Below, piece by piece: positions 25,271 to 33,510 of a DNA stretch of 64,000 nucleotides. Both the position numbers and the translations under genes were made by a program. The notes under the pieces are model-generated. The model did not search any database and had not been told where the DNA came from. It saw only the letters and a list, made by a program, of their open reading frames with translations. The first letter of the stretch is position 1, and every line of letters starts with the position of its first letter. Origin of the DNA: Mesorhizobium sp. (GTDB lineage Bacteria; Pseudomonadota; Alphaproteobacteria; Rhizobiales; Rhizobiaceae); contig SUGL01000002.1 of NCBI GenBank assembly GCA_004963905.1, positions 62,001-126,000 on the forward strand. Reading direction: 5' to 3'.

Positions 25271-26692
25271 CTAGATCGGCTTAAAGATGCTTTCCGCTGC
25301 ATCGGACCGAAGCCGTGCCCAGAATTCCACAGCATACCTGTCCGTCATCCCGGCGACGAAGTCGCATATGTGGCGGGCTTTCAATGCCTTGTCTTTATCG
25401 GCATCCTGAACCTGCTTGCGCACGTCGTCCGGCATGAGCAGATGCCCGTTCTCCTTCTCAAGCGCGTCGAAAATATCTTCCACCAACTGAGTGCCGCGGT
25501 ATTCGCCGAGCTTGACCCGGTTCGAGTAGATCGTCGACAGATACGTGTACTGCTTGAGGATTTCGACTTTGATGCGCGTACTCTTGACCAGCTTCACCGT
25601 CGAAAGCGCCGGAAACTCTTCGTTGATCGTTAGCTCCACGTCGTTGATGAATTCGTGGACCAGTTCCGACGAAAGCTTCATTCTCTTCCCGGCGTCCATG
25701 TTCAGATCACGGGAAGCCCTTATCGCATTGATGAAGTTAGCGATATCAGCCTGCTGCCGTTCATCCTCAACATCCGACGTCTTAGTTTCGCCTATCGCGA
25801 AGATGTCACTGAAGATGGCCACGAACGTCGCCTGGACCTGCTGCATAGATATGTTCTCGCCGATCTCGTCCTTCAGCTCTTTGGTCACGTCCTTGGCGAC
25901 CCTCCCGAGCAATTCGTCATCAGTCCCCAAGATCGACGCCGGTGTCAGGAAACCCGCTTTGAGGCTGTCTTCCAGATCATAAACGGAGTAGGCGATGTCG
26001 TCCGCGATATCCATGATCGCGCATTCGACAGTCTTGAAATTCGTGTTAGCCGGAACCTGCGTTCCACCTAGGACCTTCTGTTTAATGTCCGCGACGATCT
26101 TTGCCTCGGACGCATAATACCCCTTTTTCGGCTTGGTAGCCTCGGGGCGTTCTGTCTCTATCTCGACGTCGTATTTCAAGACGGCAGCCAGTGTACGAAA
26201 ACACAGGTTCATGCCGGCACGCACGTCGCCATCTACAGGCTTTTCGTACTTCGCCTTCTTCTCAAGGCGGCTCAAGATGCGTAGCGTCTGGGCGTTCCCC
26301 TCGAACCCGCCATACATCCTCATCTTCCCATCGAGCGCTCGCTCGCCGTTGTGGCCGAAAGGAGGGTGTCCGATGTCGTGAACAAGACCGGCCGCCGCGC
26401 ACAGCCTGCTGTCGATCTTCCGATCACCTAGAGCTTCGTCGTATAGATGATTCAGGCGGTCCGCGATACCTTCCGCAATTTGCGAGACTTCGAGCGAGTG
26501 CGTCAGCCGGTTTCGGAAGAAGTCGGACTCGTGTCCGGGAAAGACCTGCGTCTTCCCTTGCAGCCGTCTGAAGCTGGCACTGTGGATAATCCTGCCGAAA
26601 TCCCTGACGAAGGGTGGTCTCCAGGGGTCCGAGTCCCCGGCCTCGCCATTCTGGCGCTGCCGGTCCTCATCGCTGTACATCTTCACGCGCAC
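25271..26692 (-). CDS. dgt: Deoxyguanosinetriphosphate triphosphohydrolase (dGTPase)-like HD protein
   Basis: 473 residues from the GTG at 26692, which overlaps the preceding stop; the ATG at 26680 (MYSDEDRQRQ) is an alternative. HD motifs are intact: RLTHSLEVSQIAEGIADR holds the first histidine, AGLVHDIGHPPFGHNGE the HD pair, and DIADDIAYSVYDLED the last aspartate. FRRLQGKTQVFP is a family signature. The enzyme hydrolyses dGTP, or other dNTPs, to the nucleoside and triphosphate. dGTPases are known to protect bacteria by depleting dNTPs during phage infection. It lies in a minus-strand operon with the 52-residue protein and the ATP-grasp gene. Confidence 0.88.
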   Translation of the reverse strand: MRVKMYSDEDRQRQNGEAGDSDPWRPPFVRDFGRIIHSASFRRLQGKTQVFPGHESDFFRNRLTHSLEVSQIAEGIADRLNHLYDEALGDRKIDSRLCAAAGLVHDIGHPPFGHNGERALDGKMRMYGGFEGNAQTLRILSRLEKKAKYEKPVDGDVRAGMNLCFRTLAAVLKYDVEIETERPEATKPKKGYYASEAKIVADIKQKVLGGTQVPANTNFKTVECAIMDIADDIAYSVYDLEDSLKAGFLTPASILGTDDELLGRVAKDVTKELKDEIGENISMQQVQATFVAIFSDIFAIGETKTSDVEDERQQADIANFINAIRASRDLNMDAGKRMKLSSELVHEFINDVELTINEEFPALSTVKLVKSTRIKVEILKQYTYLSTIYSNRVKLGEYRGTQLVEDIFDALEKENGHLLMPDDVRKQVQDADKDKALKARHICDFVAGMTDRYAVEFWARLRSDAAESIFKPI

Positions 26693-26850
26693 TATCGGCG
26701 CACCTGGGCCTGCGCGCGCACCAACTCCTGTGCAGCCTTCTTCGCTTCCACCTCGCGCTTGAGCTGCAGCCCGAGCCGTACGGCTTCACGAACACTCTCC
26801 TGCTTAGCTTCTGCAGCCTTTCGGGCTTCGATTACTGCCGTGTATGCCAT
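26692..26850 (-). CDS. 52-residue helical protein overlapping the dGTPase start
   Basis: A short frame with an excellent ribosome-binding site (AGGAGG, 6 bases before ATG). The product, beginning MAYTAVIEARKAAEAKQESV and ending with KKAAQELVRAQAQVRR, is a single long amphipathic charged helix with no cysteine or membrane segment. Its TAG stop overlaps the first base of the dGTPase GTG, so translation is probably coupled. It could be a regulator or inhibitor of the dGTPase, but nothing in the sequence proves it. Ribosome-binding site quality and tight overlap are the reasons to accept it as a gene. Confidence 0.62.
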   Translation of the reverse strand: MAYTAVIEARKAAEAKQESVREAVRLGLQLKREVEAKKAAQELVRAQAQVRR

Positions 26851-26942
26851 ATTCTTCCTCCTGTGAGCGCTGCGAACGAAGTATAACGAACATGCGCCTT
26901 ATTGGTTTAAATCCAGTTCTCGAATACCCGTCTTCAGAAAGA

Positions 26943-28346
26943 CTACCGGGCGCCAACGCGCGCCGGAACCCGTGCTTTCCGCAAAACATCCGCCAGGTGA
27001 CTGGTCAGGCCGATTCTACGGTCGAGGGTAATGCCCGTGTCTGGCTTCAGGCTGGAGGAGAGCGACCGAAGTGCCTCCAATCCTTGAGAGACGTCGAAGT
27101 CCACCCACTCGCCGGCATCGCCGGGCACGATGACGTCACCGTCCGATACGCTGGCTCCGCTATGCAACTGGACGATCCAAAGCTCCGCCCCGTCGAAGAC
27201 CCATTCGAATCTTGTCGCGCCAAGAGCACCGACTAGCCTGGCATGGACGTCACGTACCCGTGCAAGAACGCCATCGGGAACCGGTTCGGGATCTGCCAGT
27301 CCGACCATGAAGCGGTCTCCAGTTCCTTTGATCCCCTCGACCACGAGAACACCAGTCGATGTCTCGATCGCCGCACCTGACCACTGCGCCGCGACGCCCT
27401 TCTGCGAAAGCACCGAAGAGATGGCGGTGCCGTCAGGATCCTCAGCTTGGAGCAAGGCGAACGGATCTTGCCATCCTCGTGCGGTGGTGAACTTGCCGGG
27501 CACCTGCTCCCGTGGGCTAGTTCGTATCCATACCTCTTCAAGACCCGTAGCCCGGCCAAACGAAAAGGGTGCGACCCGCCGGCCTATGACCGTGGTTCTC
27601 GGAACGGGAAACCCGCTTATATCCGCGATCAAAAGCCCATAAGCCTTGTCGCCGATCATGCGGCTGAAATCGTTGGGCCACTCGGCTTTGACCAACCCGG
27701 TGGGGAAGAAATCCTCGGAATGTTCCCAGAAGATCACGTTGGCCTTCTTCCACCCCCGAGGTCTGGGATGCAGACTGAATTCAAGGCGTCCGTTTCGGCC
27801 GTCGGCGAAATCGACATCCACTCCGTAGACTGTCTTGAAGAGCTGGACAGCCCTGTCCGTGGGAAGGCGCGCGAACCCGGGATTTTCTACTCCGCGAGGC
27901 GTCATGTCGGGGCGGAACTCGACTACATCGCCCATCACGACGCCCGAGATACCGCCGTCCGAAACATCGATCGTCTCGTTGACAATCGTGAAGGCCCCCT
28001 CGTCGGCCATGCGCTCGACCGCGGTGACCGCAGCAGCGGCAGTGTCCACGCCGTAGATAAACTCGCGGCTTTGGGATTGCTGAGCACTAAAGCTGCGAAC
28101 GTTTACCGTGCCTTCGGAACTGCGCTCGAAAAGAGCCTGTATGGCATCGGCGACGGATTCGAACTGATGGTTTGCCTCGAAACCGGCGATGCGGCAGAAC
28201 TGCTGCGCGGGTCCGCCGACTGCCGGCGCGAAGCTTACGAACTGCGCGACGTTGAACGTTTCCGCTAGCCGGTCCAATGTTTCATCTTTTCTGAAGACCG
28301 CTACGTCAGCTTGATCAGGCTTGTTATGCGAACCGCCCAACGTCAC
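26943..28346 (-). CDS. ATP-grasp protein related to PEP synthase/pyruvate phosphate dikinase N-domain
   Basis: About 467 residues. The start is uncertain: TTG 28364, GTG 28346 and TTG 28340 are all possible around an AAAGGAAA sequence. The C-terminal half resembles the ATP-binding half of PEP-utilising enzymes: IGDKAYGLLIADISGFPVPR is the usual lid segment before ATP-grasp, and RFEWVFDGAELWIVQLH matches the terminal VEWAxDGxLYLLQAR motif. The N-terminal 190 residues are unassigned. No phosphohistidine swivel or PEP/pyruvate barrel follows, so it is not a full PEP synthase. It might activate or ligate a carboxylate. It lies 92 bases upstream of the 52-residue protein. Confidence 0.62.
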   Translation of the reverse strand: MTLGGSHNKPDQADVAVFRKDETLDRLAETFNVAQFVSFAPAVGGPAQQFCRIAGFEANHQFESVADAIQALFERSSEGTVNVRSFSAQQSQSREFIYGVDTAAAAVTAVERMADEGAFTIVNETIDVSDGGISGVVMGDVVEFRPDMTPRGVENPGFARLPTDRAVQLFKTVYGVDVDFADGRNGRLEFSLHPRPRGWKKANVIFWEHSEDFFPTGLVKAEWPNDFSRMIGDKAYGLLIADISGFPVPRTTVIGRRVAPFSFGRATGLEEVWIRTSPREQVPGKFTTARGWQDPFALLQAEDPDGTAISSVLSQKGVAAQWSGAAIETSTGVLVVEGIKGTGDRFMVGLADPEPVPDGVLARVRDVHARLVGALGATRFEWVFDGAELWIVQLHSGASVSDGDVIVPGDAGEWVDFDVSQGLEALRSLSSSLKPDTGITLDRRIGLTSHLADVLRKARVPARVGAR

Positions 28347-28364
28347 TTTCCTTTGAATCCACAA

Positions 28365-29194
28365 CGCCTCAACACGCCGTGCGTGCCTGTCGTGTGTATC
28401 CTATCCGCAAGTTTCGCAATGGCCAAATGACGTTGGCTCGCGCCTCCGTAATCTCCCCAACTTTGAAAGTCGGGTCCAACTCGTGCCGATGGGCAGCAAA
28501 TGGGATCGACCGCTCAAGCCGCGCGATAGCAAAACCAGAAAGCTACTCTTTTTCACTGCCATCGGTTGGAACAAATAGAGAACAGAGGGCCTCGTGTCAA
28601 GCTGTCATGCGCCAAGCCAAAGCCCATAGAGCTTATTCAAAATTGCGCGCCTCGCTTAGAAGCAAGCTCGAGATCGCTTATTTATGGACGTTGCCTACGC
28701 GATCTGGCCGGCACATCTGGCCGGTTGTGTTCGAAAATTTGCGATTGCTGAATGTCCATTATGAGGGCGCAAAGCAGTCATACGCTGAGGGGTGCCGTCG
28801 TCGAGCAGAGCACGTTTGGCTTTGCATGCATGTGACCGCCGGCTGCTTCTTAAAGACTCGCGAAAATCAGAGATTGCCGTCGAAGCGCGTGTCAGATGCA
28901 TAATGGAATGGTCTTAATTCAACGCGTTGTCTGCCATTTCCCGGTAGGGCGATATCGGCCGCAGGTATGAAACAACAAGGCGTCATGCCGCCTTGACAGG
29001 CCGCTCCGCTCGGTAAGACCCCTCGTCACGTCTTGAGCTTATGAACGGGTCTGCGACAGGCCGCTCAGTAAGATCGCCCTAGGGATTTCTGGCACGGCAC
29101 TAGCCGCTATCTGCAACCAATTTCAGGTTCCTTACCCCGGTTCAGGGTACGTGACCCGCGCAAGTTCGCGCCGACGAGGAAAAAAAGCGACAGG
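28365..29194. other. Gene-poor gap upstream of the ATP-grasp gene
   Basis: Long frames occur (for example a 174-codon plus frame at 28379-28903), but their composition and lack of recognisable motifs make coding unlikely. The interval is less GC-rich than its surroundings and should contain the promoter of the minus-strand ATP-grasp/dGTPase operon. No repeats of note. Confidence 0.4.
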
Positions 29195-29455
29195 AGGAGT
29201 GGGGAGCTATGAACGGCAGGAGGATACCCGAAAGACAGCTCAGGCTCTTCCCGACAGCCGGGAGCAGCTTGAGGAAATCATCGAGAGGTGGGGAAAGTTA
29301 CGACGGTAGAGCGCTTTTTCACGGATGTGGAAGAGCGCCTAAAGTGCACGACCGGGGAGCGTCGGCAGCGCCTGGAGGAGCGTCTGACGCTCGCCTGCCG
29401 CGCCGTGTCCATGGCCGAGGCCGCGGGTGCCGCGGCGGGATTGAGCGCACCTGAT
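29195..29455 (+). pseudogene. Remnants of two overlapping small genes
   Basis: One frame ends ALPDSREQLEEIIERWGKLRR; a second, starting GTG at 29288, encodes VTTVERFFTDVEERL and RRQRLEERLTLACRAVSMAE, then drifts into a low-quality sequence. Both segments have the charged helical character of real proteins, and the GTG/TAG arrangement suggests an original coupled pair, but neither frame is complete. Origin unknown. Confidence 0.3.
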
Positions 29456-29916
29456 GAGCTTGGCGGCGACAAACACCGACTACCAGCCCACACGCTCCTA
29501 GTGGGTTTGTGCCCGAACAACTTCCTCGGGAAGCCCATTCTGAGCGCTGGCGCGGTGATGCGGCGATAGCCATAGGTGGGTGCTCGTCGACCAAAGGGCG
29601 AATGAGCGGCAGCAGCGCTGCATGACAAACGACAAGCGAGATACGCTTCCAGCCCGAATACCTCCTCGCCCAAGCAGTTCGCAAATCTCGCTGCCTGATC
29701 AGCACTCCGCCAATCCGCGTGCAGGCGTTGCAACAGATTCTTCAAAGAAATTCATAGGATCTTAGCATCGCCAAGCCGCGGGAAATGGTACGCAAACATA
29801 GTTGGTCCGACCTGTCGCATCTGCTGAGAACGCTGCGCCGGCCTCACCCTAGTTCAACGCGCAGTCACGCAAGCCGGCGGCTATCTGGTCACCGTGCGGC
29901 GAAGGGGCAGATCACA

Positions 29917-30717
29917 ATGGGCACGAACAATCCTCCGCTTTCCCCCGAGGACGTCGAACGCTTCGGGCCTGATCCCCTTACCAGCTTCCGCACCAACCTG
30001 GCGTCGGTTGAAGAGCGCATCACGCTTGCTTGCGCACGGGCCGGGCGCGACCGAGCCTCCGTGCGGTTGCTGCCGATCACCAAGACGGTGCCGGCCCAAA
30101 TCCTGCGATATGCCTTCGACGTCGGCGTCAGCACCTTCGGCGAGAACAAGATCCAGGATGCAATGTCAAAGTGCGAGGCGCTTCACGATCTCGCCATCGA
30201 CTGGAGCATCGTCGGACATCTGCAGACCAACAAAGCCAAATATCTGACCCGCTTCGCGCGTGAGTTTCATGCGCTCGACAGCCTGCAGCTCGCCGACCTT
30301 CTTAACACGCGACTGGAGCGCGAAGATCGCTTCCTCGACGTCTACGTGCAGGTCAACACGTCTGGCGAGGACAGCAAGTTCGGCCTACATCCGAACGCAC
30401 TGCTGCCCTTCTTGGAGACCCTCGATCTGCTTCCCCGTCTCCGGCCATGCGGGTTGATGACGCTTGCGCTGTTTTCCTCCGACGTGGCCAAGGTGCGGGC
30501 TTGCTTCATTCTACTGCGCCGGCTGCGGGACAAAGCCGTGAAGCACAATGCCGCGCTGACCGGGCTCTCCATGGGCATGACCGGAGACTTCGAGGCAGCC
30601 ATCGAGGAAGGCGCCACTGTCGTGCGCGTCGGTCAGGCCATCTTCGGCAAGCGGCCGACGCCTGACGGCCACTACTGGCCGGGTTTCGCCCCCACTGACC
30701 GAGGAATTGAACCATGA
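29917..30717 (+). CDS. YggS/PLPBP-family pyridoxal-phosphate homeostasis protein (paralogue)
   Basis: 266 residues; the ATG at 29917 is preceded by AAGGGG, and the longer frame from 29785 adds unrelated residues. Alanine-racemase-like N-terminal barrel fold: LLPITKTVPAQILRYAFDVG holds the PLP-binding lysine (usually AVSKTxP), then STFGENKIQDAMSK, DWSIVGHLQTNKAKYL, VYVQVNTSGEDSKFG, GLSMGMTGDFEAAIEEGATVVRVGQAIFG. All main family motifs are present. The product binds PLP without known catalysis. It lies in the decayed part of the island and immediately precedes a broken dapA-like gene. Confidence 0.82.
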   Translation: MGTNNPPLSPEDVERFGPDPLTSFRTNLASVEERITLACARAGRDRASVRLLPITKTVPAQILRYAFDVGVSTFGENKIQDAMSKCEALHDLAIDWSIVGHLQTNKAKYLTRFAREFHALDSLQLADLLNTRLEREDRFLDVYVQVNTSGEDSKFGLHPNALLPFLETLDLLPRLRPCGLMTLALFSSDVAKVRACFILLRRLRDKAVKHNAALTGLSMGMTGDFEAAIEEGATVVRVGQAIFGKRPTPDGHYWPGFAPTDRGIEP

Positions 30718-30880
30718 TTTTTCGCGAACGGCCTGTCTGCTTTTCCGATCACCCCCGCCGATCGTTCCGGCCGGGTCGAGATATAGGCGTTAGGAAACTG
30801 GTCAGCCGTTGATCGCGGCTGAGGTCGCTTCCATCGGCCTGCCGCAACGCAAGCGGCCTTTCTGGGCGTAGGCGCAAGCT
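30714..30880 (+). pseudogene. Frameshifted 5' remnant of a dapA-like (dihydrodipicolinate synthase/NAL) gene
   Basis: Reading across frames gives FANGLSAFPITPADRSGRVEI, then LVSR, then LIAAEVASIGL. Together these match the start of DapA/N-acetylneuraminate lyase proteins (SAFPITPADxxGxVD...LV..LIxAGVASIGLLG). A stop after RVEI and at least two frame changes separate the pieces. The remnant begins four bases before the YggS-like stop, so the intact ancestor was probably an overlapping operon partner. Confidence 0.5.
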
Positions 30881-31592
30881 TATGGCCAATTGGGCGGATT
30901 TCGACATCGCCGCCGCGCACTATTCCCATGGCTACGACCTGCTTTGCATTGAGGATCAGGGCAAGCTGGTCGCGAATTCCATCTTCGGGGCACAGCACGC
31001 CGCCGATGTCAGGGCGTGTTCGCCGTCCGCACAATCACCGTGATGGATGTCGCCGCGCTCTGCTGGAAACGATTCTGGTTTCCGCTCTGGAGGTGGCGAA
31101 CGCCATGACGGTCCTGGTGAGCAAGTCCCTCGGATATTTCAGGTGAACCTAGCCCAGTTCTACGAGCGCGTGATCCAGCCCGCAATGGATGGCGTGGTGC
31201 TCCATCCCGTCCTCGAACAGGCGAGACAGTATGAGATGAGCAATGGCGGCCCGATCATCGGGAGGTCACGCGCCGCGACATCGCCGAGACGATCAGGTTC
31301 ATTCCGCAAGCCGAGAATCCGAGCGATGAGGACCTGGATTCCGGGACTACATGAATCCACCCGACGCCATGCAAAGGGTTGACCGTGAGCGAAGACGACC
31401 GGTCCAAACAGCCCAAGACGCAGAAGGCCTTCGAGACACAGTCGCGAAGTCGGTGTGCTCGTGAGCAAGACCTAGGCTTGCCGACCATCGCAAAGCTCGC
31501 CGGTTGGTCGAAGGAGACGATGTGCTCGTAGTTGAGAGCTATATTCAGATTGGAGCAGATGCGCGATCGTTGGCCCTAAGGAGCCCTTCGGT
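30881..31592. other. Degraded DNA without an intact gene
   Basis: Several short plus-strand frames look like broken coding DNA: MANWADFDIAAAHYSHGYDL from 30881, LLETILVSALEVANAMTVLV at about 31060-31120, and VNLAQFYERVIQPAMDGVVL from 31142. None exceeds about 70 codons without stops or matches a family I can name. This is consistent with decay next to the integrase end of an island. Confidence 0.4.
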
Positions 31593-31961
31593 ATGCAAAT
31601 GGTCAAACGGCAGAAGCAAACTCAAAGCGAAAGCTGCCAGGACATAGAGGCCGCGCCAGCGGATCGCCCCCTTCCGGTTCTACCGCACATTGAGGTGCGA
31701 CACGTCGTGCGAACTGTTCGCCGATCGCAATTGCGAGAAATCGTCCCGCTATCGGACACGACCATTTATGAAATGGAACAACGAGGCGAGTTTCCCCGAC
31801 GGTTCCATCTGGCCCCCCGCTGCGTCGTTTGGGACCTGGGAGAAGTCGAAGCGTGGATTCAGGAACGGCGGAACGCGTCCTCTGCTGGTTCAATCGAACT
31901 GGCCCCGGGACCAGACGTGCGGTCACGAAAGACCAGACCCGTCAAATCGGATCGAGGATGA
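31593..31961 (+). CDS. AlpA-family transcriptional regulator/excisionase-like protein
   Basis: 122 residues (ATG 31593, or 31599). The core is a MerR-like winged helix-turn-helix typical of AlpA: RSQLREIVPLSDTTIYEMEQ, RGEFPRRFHLAPRCVVWDLG, EVEAWIQER. AlpA proteins activate the integrase of P4-like elements or act in excision. The gene converges on the integrase and their 3' ends overlap by 20 bases, which may allow antisense control. The tail after ERRNASSAG is probably disordered. Confidence 0.82.
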   Translation: MQMVKRQKQTQSESCQDIEAAPADRPLPVLPHIEVRHVVRTVRRSQLREIVPLSDTTIYEMEQRGEFPRRFHLAPRCVVWDLGEVEAWIQERRNASSAGSIELAPGPDVRSRKTRPVKSDRG

Positions 31962-33195
31962 CGGCTGCCCCGAAAATCGGCTGCAGTGTTGGTGCGTGTT
32001 TGTTGCCGGCCGCCCACGCTTCAATCATGTCGGCCCATTCCTGCAGCATGTGGCGCCGCTGCGGTTCGTATTCAGCCTTGTTATAGACGCCGCGGGAGGA
32101 GCGACTGTCTTCGTGGGCAAGGCATTTTTCGATCCAGTCGCGATTGAATCCGATCTCGTTTAGCAGGGTGGAGCCGGTCCGCCGTAGATCGTGCACCGTA
32201 AAGGGAGCAAGAGGCAGATCCTGTTTTTTTGCGCGGTCTACAATCGCCATGGTAATCCGATTGAAAGTCGCGCGCGACAGGGGTTCGTCGGCGTCGTAGC
32301 GAGATGGAAGCACGTATCGAGAGTTAGCAGCGCAGGTCTTGAGCGCAATCATGATGTCGAGGGACTGGCGGGAGAGGTAGACGTTATGTGGCTTCTTTCG
32401 CTTCATTCGCTCTTTGGGAATACTCCATACCGCGTTCTCGAAGTCAACCTCATCCCACGTCGCGTCCAGAAGCTCACTTTTCCGAACCATCGTGAGCAGG
32501 ATCATCTTTAGGCCCAGCCGAATGGTTGGCAAAGTCGGCACATTTTCCAACTCTTTGAGCATGATTCGAATTTCTACGGGTGACAACGCCCGGTCTTTCG
32601 CCTCGAAGGTGGCTATCGACGCCGGGCCTACCTCGTCCGCCGGATTGGCGATCTTCTCGCCGTGCAGAATGGCATAACCATAGACCTGCTTAATGATATC
32701 CCGGACATGAATGGCCGTTGCTGGTGCGCCCCGGTCCCTGACCTTTGCACAGAGCGCCCGCAAATCGTCCGATGTTATTTCTGTGAGGAGCCTTTTATCC
32801 CAAACCGGCAAGATGTCTCGATCGAAGACGGCTTTGCGCATCGAGCGCGTGCTGTCCGCCATCTTCGCCTCTTTAAACCATCTTCTGCCGGCATCGCCGA
32901 ACGTGCCAGTCTCAGACAGGCGGCGCTTTTCACGCTGCTTTTCCTGGGCTGGTGATTTTCCGGCCGCCACCATTTTTCGTGCGGCAAGACAGCGGTCACG
33001 CGCCTCTGCTAGCGAGATGCCTCCCTCACCATAGCGGCCCAGCGTCACTGTCTCTCGCCGACCATTCACTCGGTAGTCGTATCGGAACGATATCTGCCCT
33101 GTGGGAGCCACGGTCGCGTACATACCGTCACGATCAGTGACTTTGTAAATTTTGTCTTTTGATTTGAGCTTTTTAAGCGCGATGTCTGTGAGCAT
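31942..33195 (-). CDS. int: P4-type tyrosine recombinase/integrase
   Basis: 417 residues. An N-terminal DUF4102-like domain (LTDIALKKLKSKDKIYKVTD, GMYATVAPTGQISFRYDYRV) is followed by the SAM-like core-binding domain and the catalytic domain. Catalytic residues are visible: Arg in TMVRKSELLDATWDEVDF, HDLRRT, His in CLAHED, and Tyr in RGVYNKAEY. The gene ends at the AlpA regulator and starts about 315 bases from the 3' end of guaA, in the same orientation. Integrases of this type commonly use the guaA 3' end or tRNA genes as attachment sites, so this should be the enzyme of the island to its left. Confidence 0.92.
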   Translation of the reverse strand: MLTDIALKKLKSKDKIYKVTDRDGMYATVAPTGQISFRYDYRVNGRRETVTLGRYGEGGISLAEARDRCLAARKMVAAGKSPAQEKQREKRRLSETGTFGDAGRRWFKEAKMADSTRSMRKAVFDRDILPVWDKRLLTEITSDDLRALCAKVRDRGAPATAIHVRDIIKQVYGYAILHGEKIANPADEVGPASIATFEAKDRALSPVEIRIMLKELENVPTLPTIRLGLKMILLTMVRKSELLDATWDEVDFENAVWSIPKERMKRKKPHNVYLSRQSLDIMIALKTCAANSRYVLPSRYDADEPLSRATFNRITMAIVDRAKKQDLPLAPFTVHDLRRTGSTLLNEIGFNRDWIEKCLAHEDSRSSRGVYNKAEYEPQRRHMLQEWADMIEAWAAGNKHAPTLQPIFGAAVILDPI

Positions 33196-33510
33196 AGGAG
33201 GAGACGGATGGGCGCATCTAGGATCGTGAAATGCCTCATTTTACCGTCATTCGTTTTACCGTCAAGGCTCTGGGAGAGCCCATTGGATCCAATGCCTTAC
33301 CTCGAAAGATGCCAACAGGCTTGAGTCCGGCGCAGTGACGGCATCAGTCTGCAGCGAAGATGACGCGAGAAGGAATGCCGTCAGATCTACCGCCAAATGA
33401 TTCCGCTTAGGGGCGATAGTCAGCGATAGACGTAGAATGAAAGCACATGAAATTCAGACGCTTAATGAAGCTTCCTCGATAGTCGCCGAATGCTAGCGAA
33501 CGACCGACCT
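33196..33510. other. Integrase-guaA gap; probable attachment site at the guaA end
   Basis: No gene. The expected att core is in the last bases of guaA (about 33511-33540, CCCACTCGATCGTCCCAGGC). Reading the window by eye, I found no second copy to the left, so the other end of the island may lie outside. TTTTACCGTCA occurs twice near 33240-33262. Confidence 0.3.

Noticed and set aside
29500..29745. Minus-strand phrase PTYGYRRIT resembling IS3-family transposase
   Set aside because: Only about nine residues fit; no catalytic DDE residues, terminal inverted repeats or second frame were found, so I do not call an insertion sequence.
30881..31400. Intact small genes in the decayed segment
   Set aside because: Frames are short, lack ribosome-binding sites and cannot be tied to a family; better described as degraded DNA.
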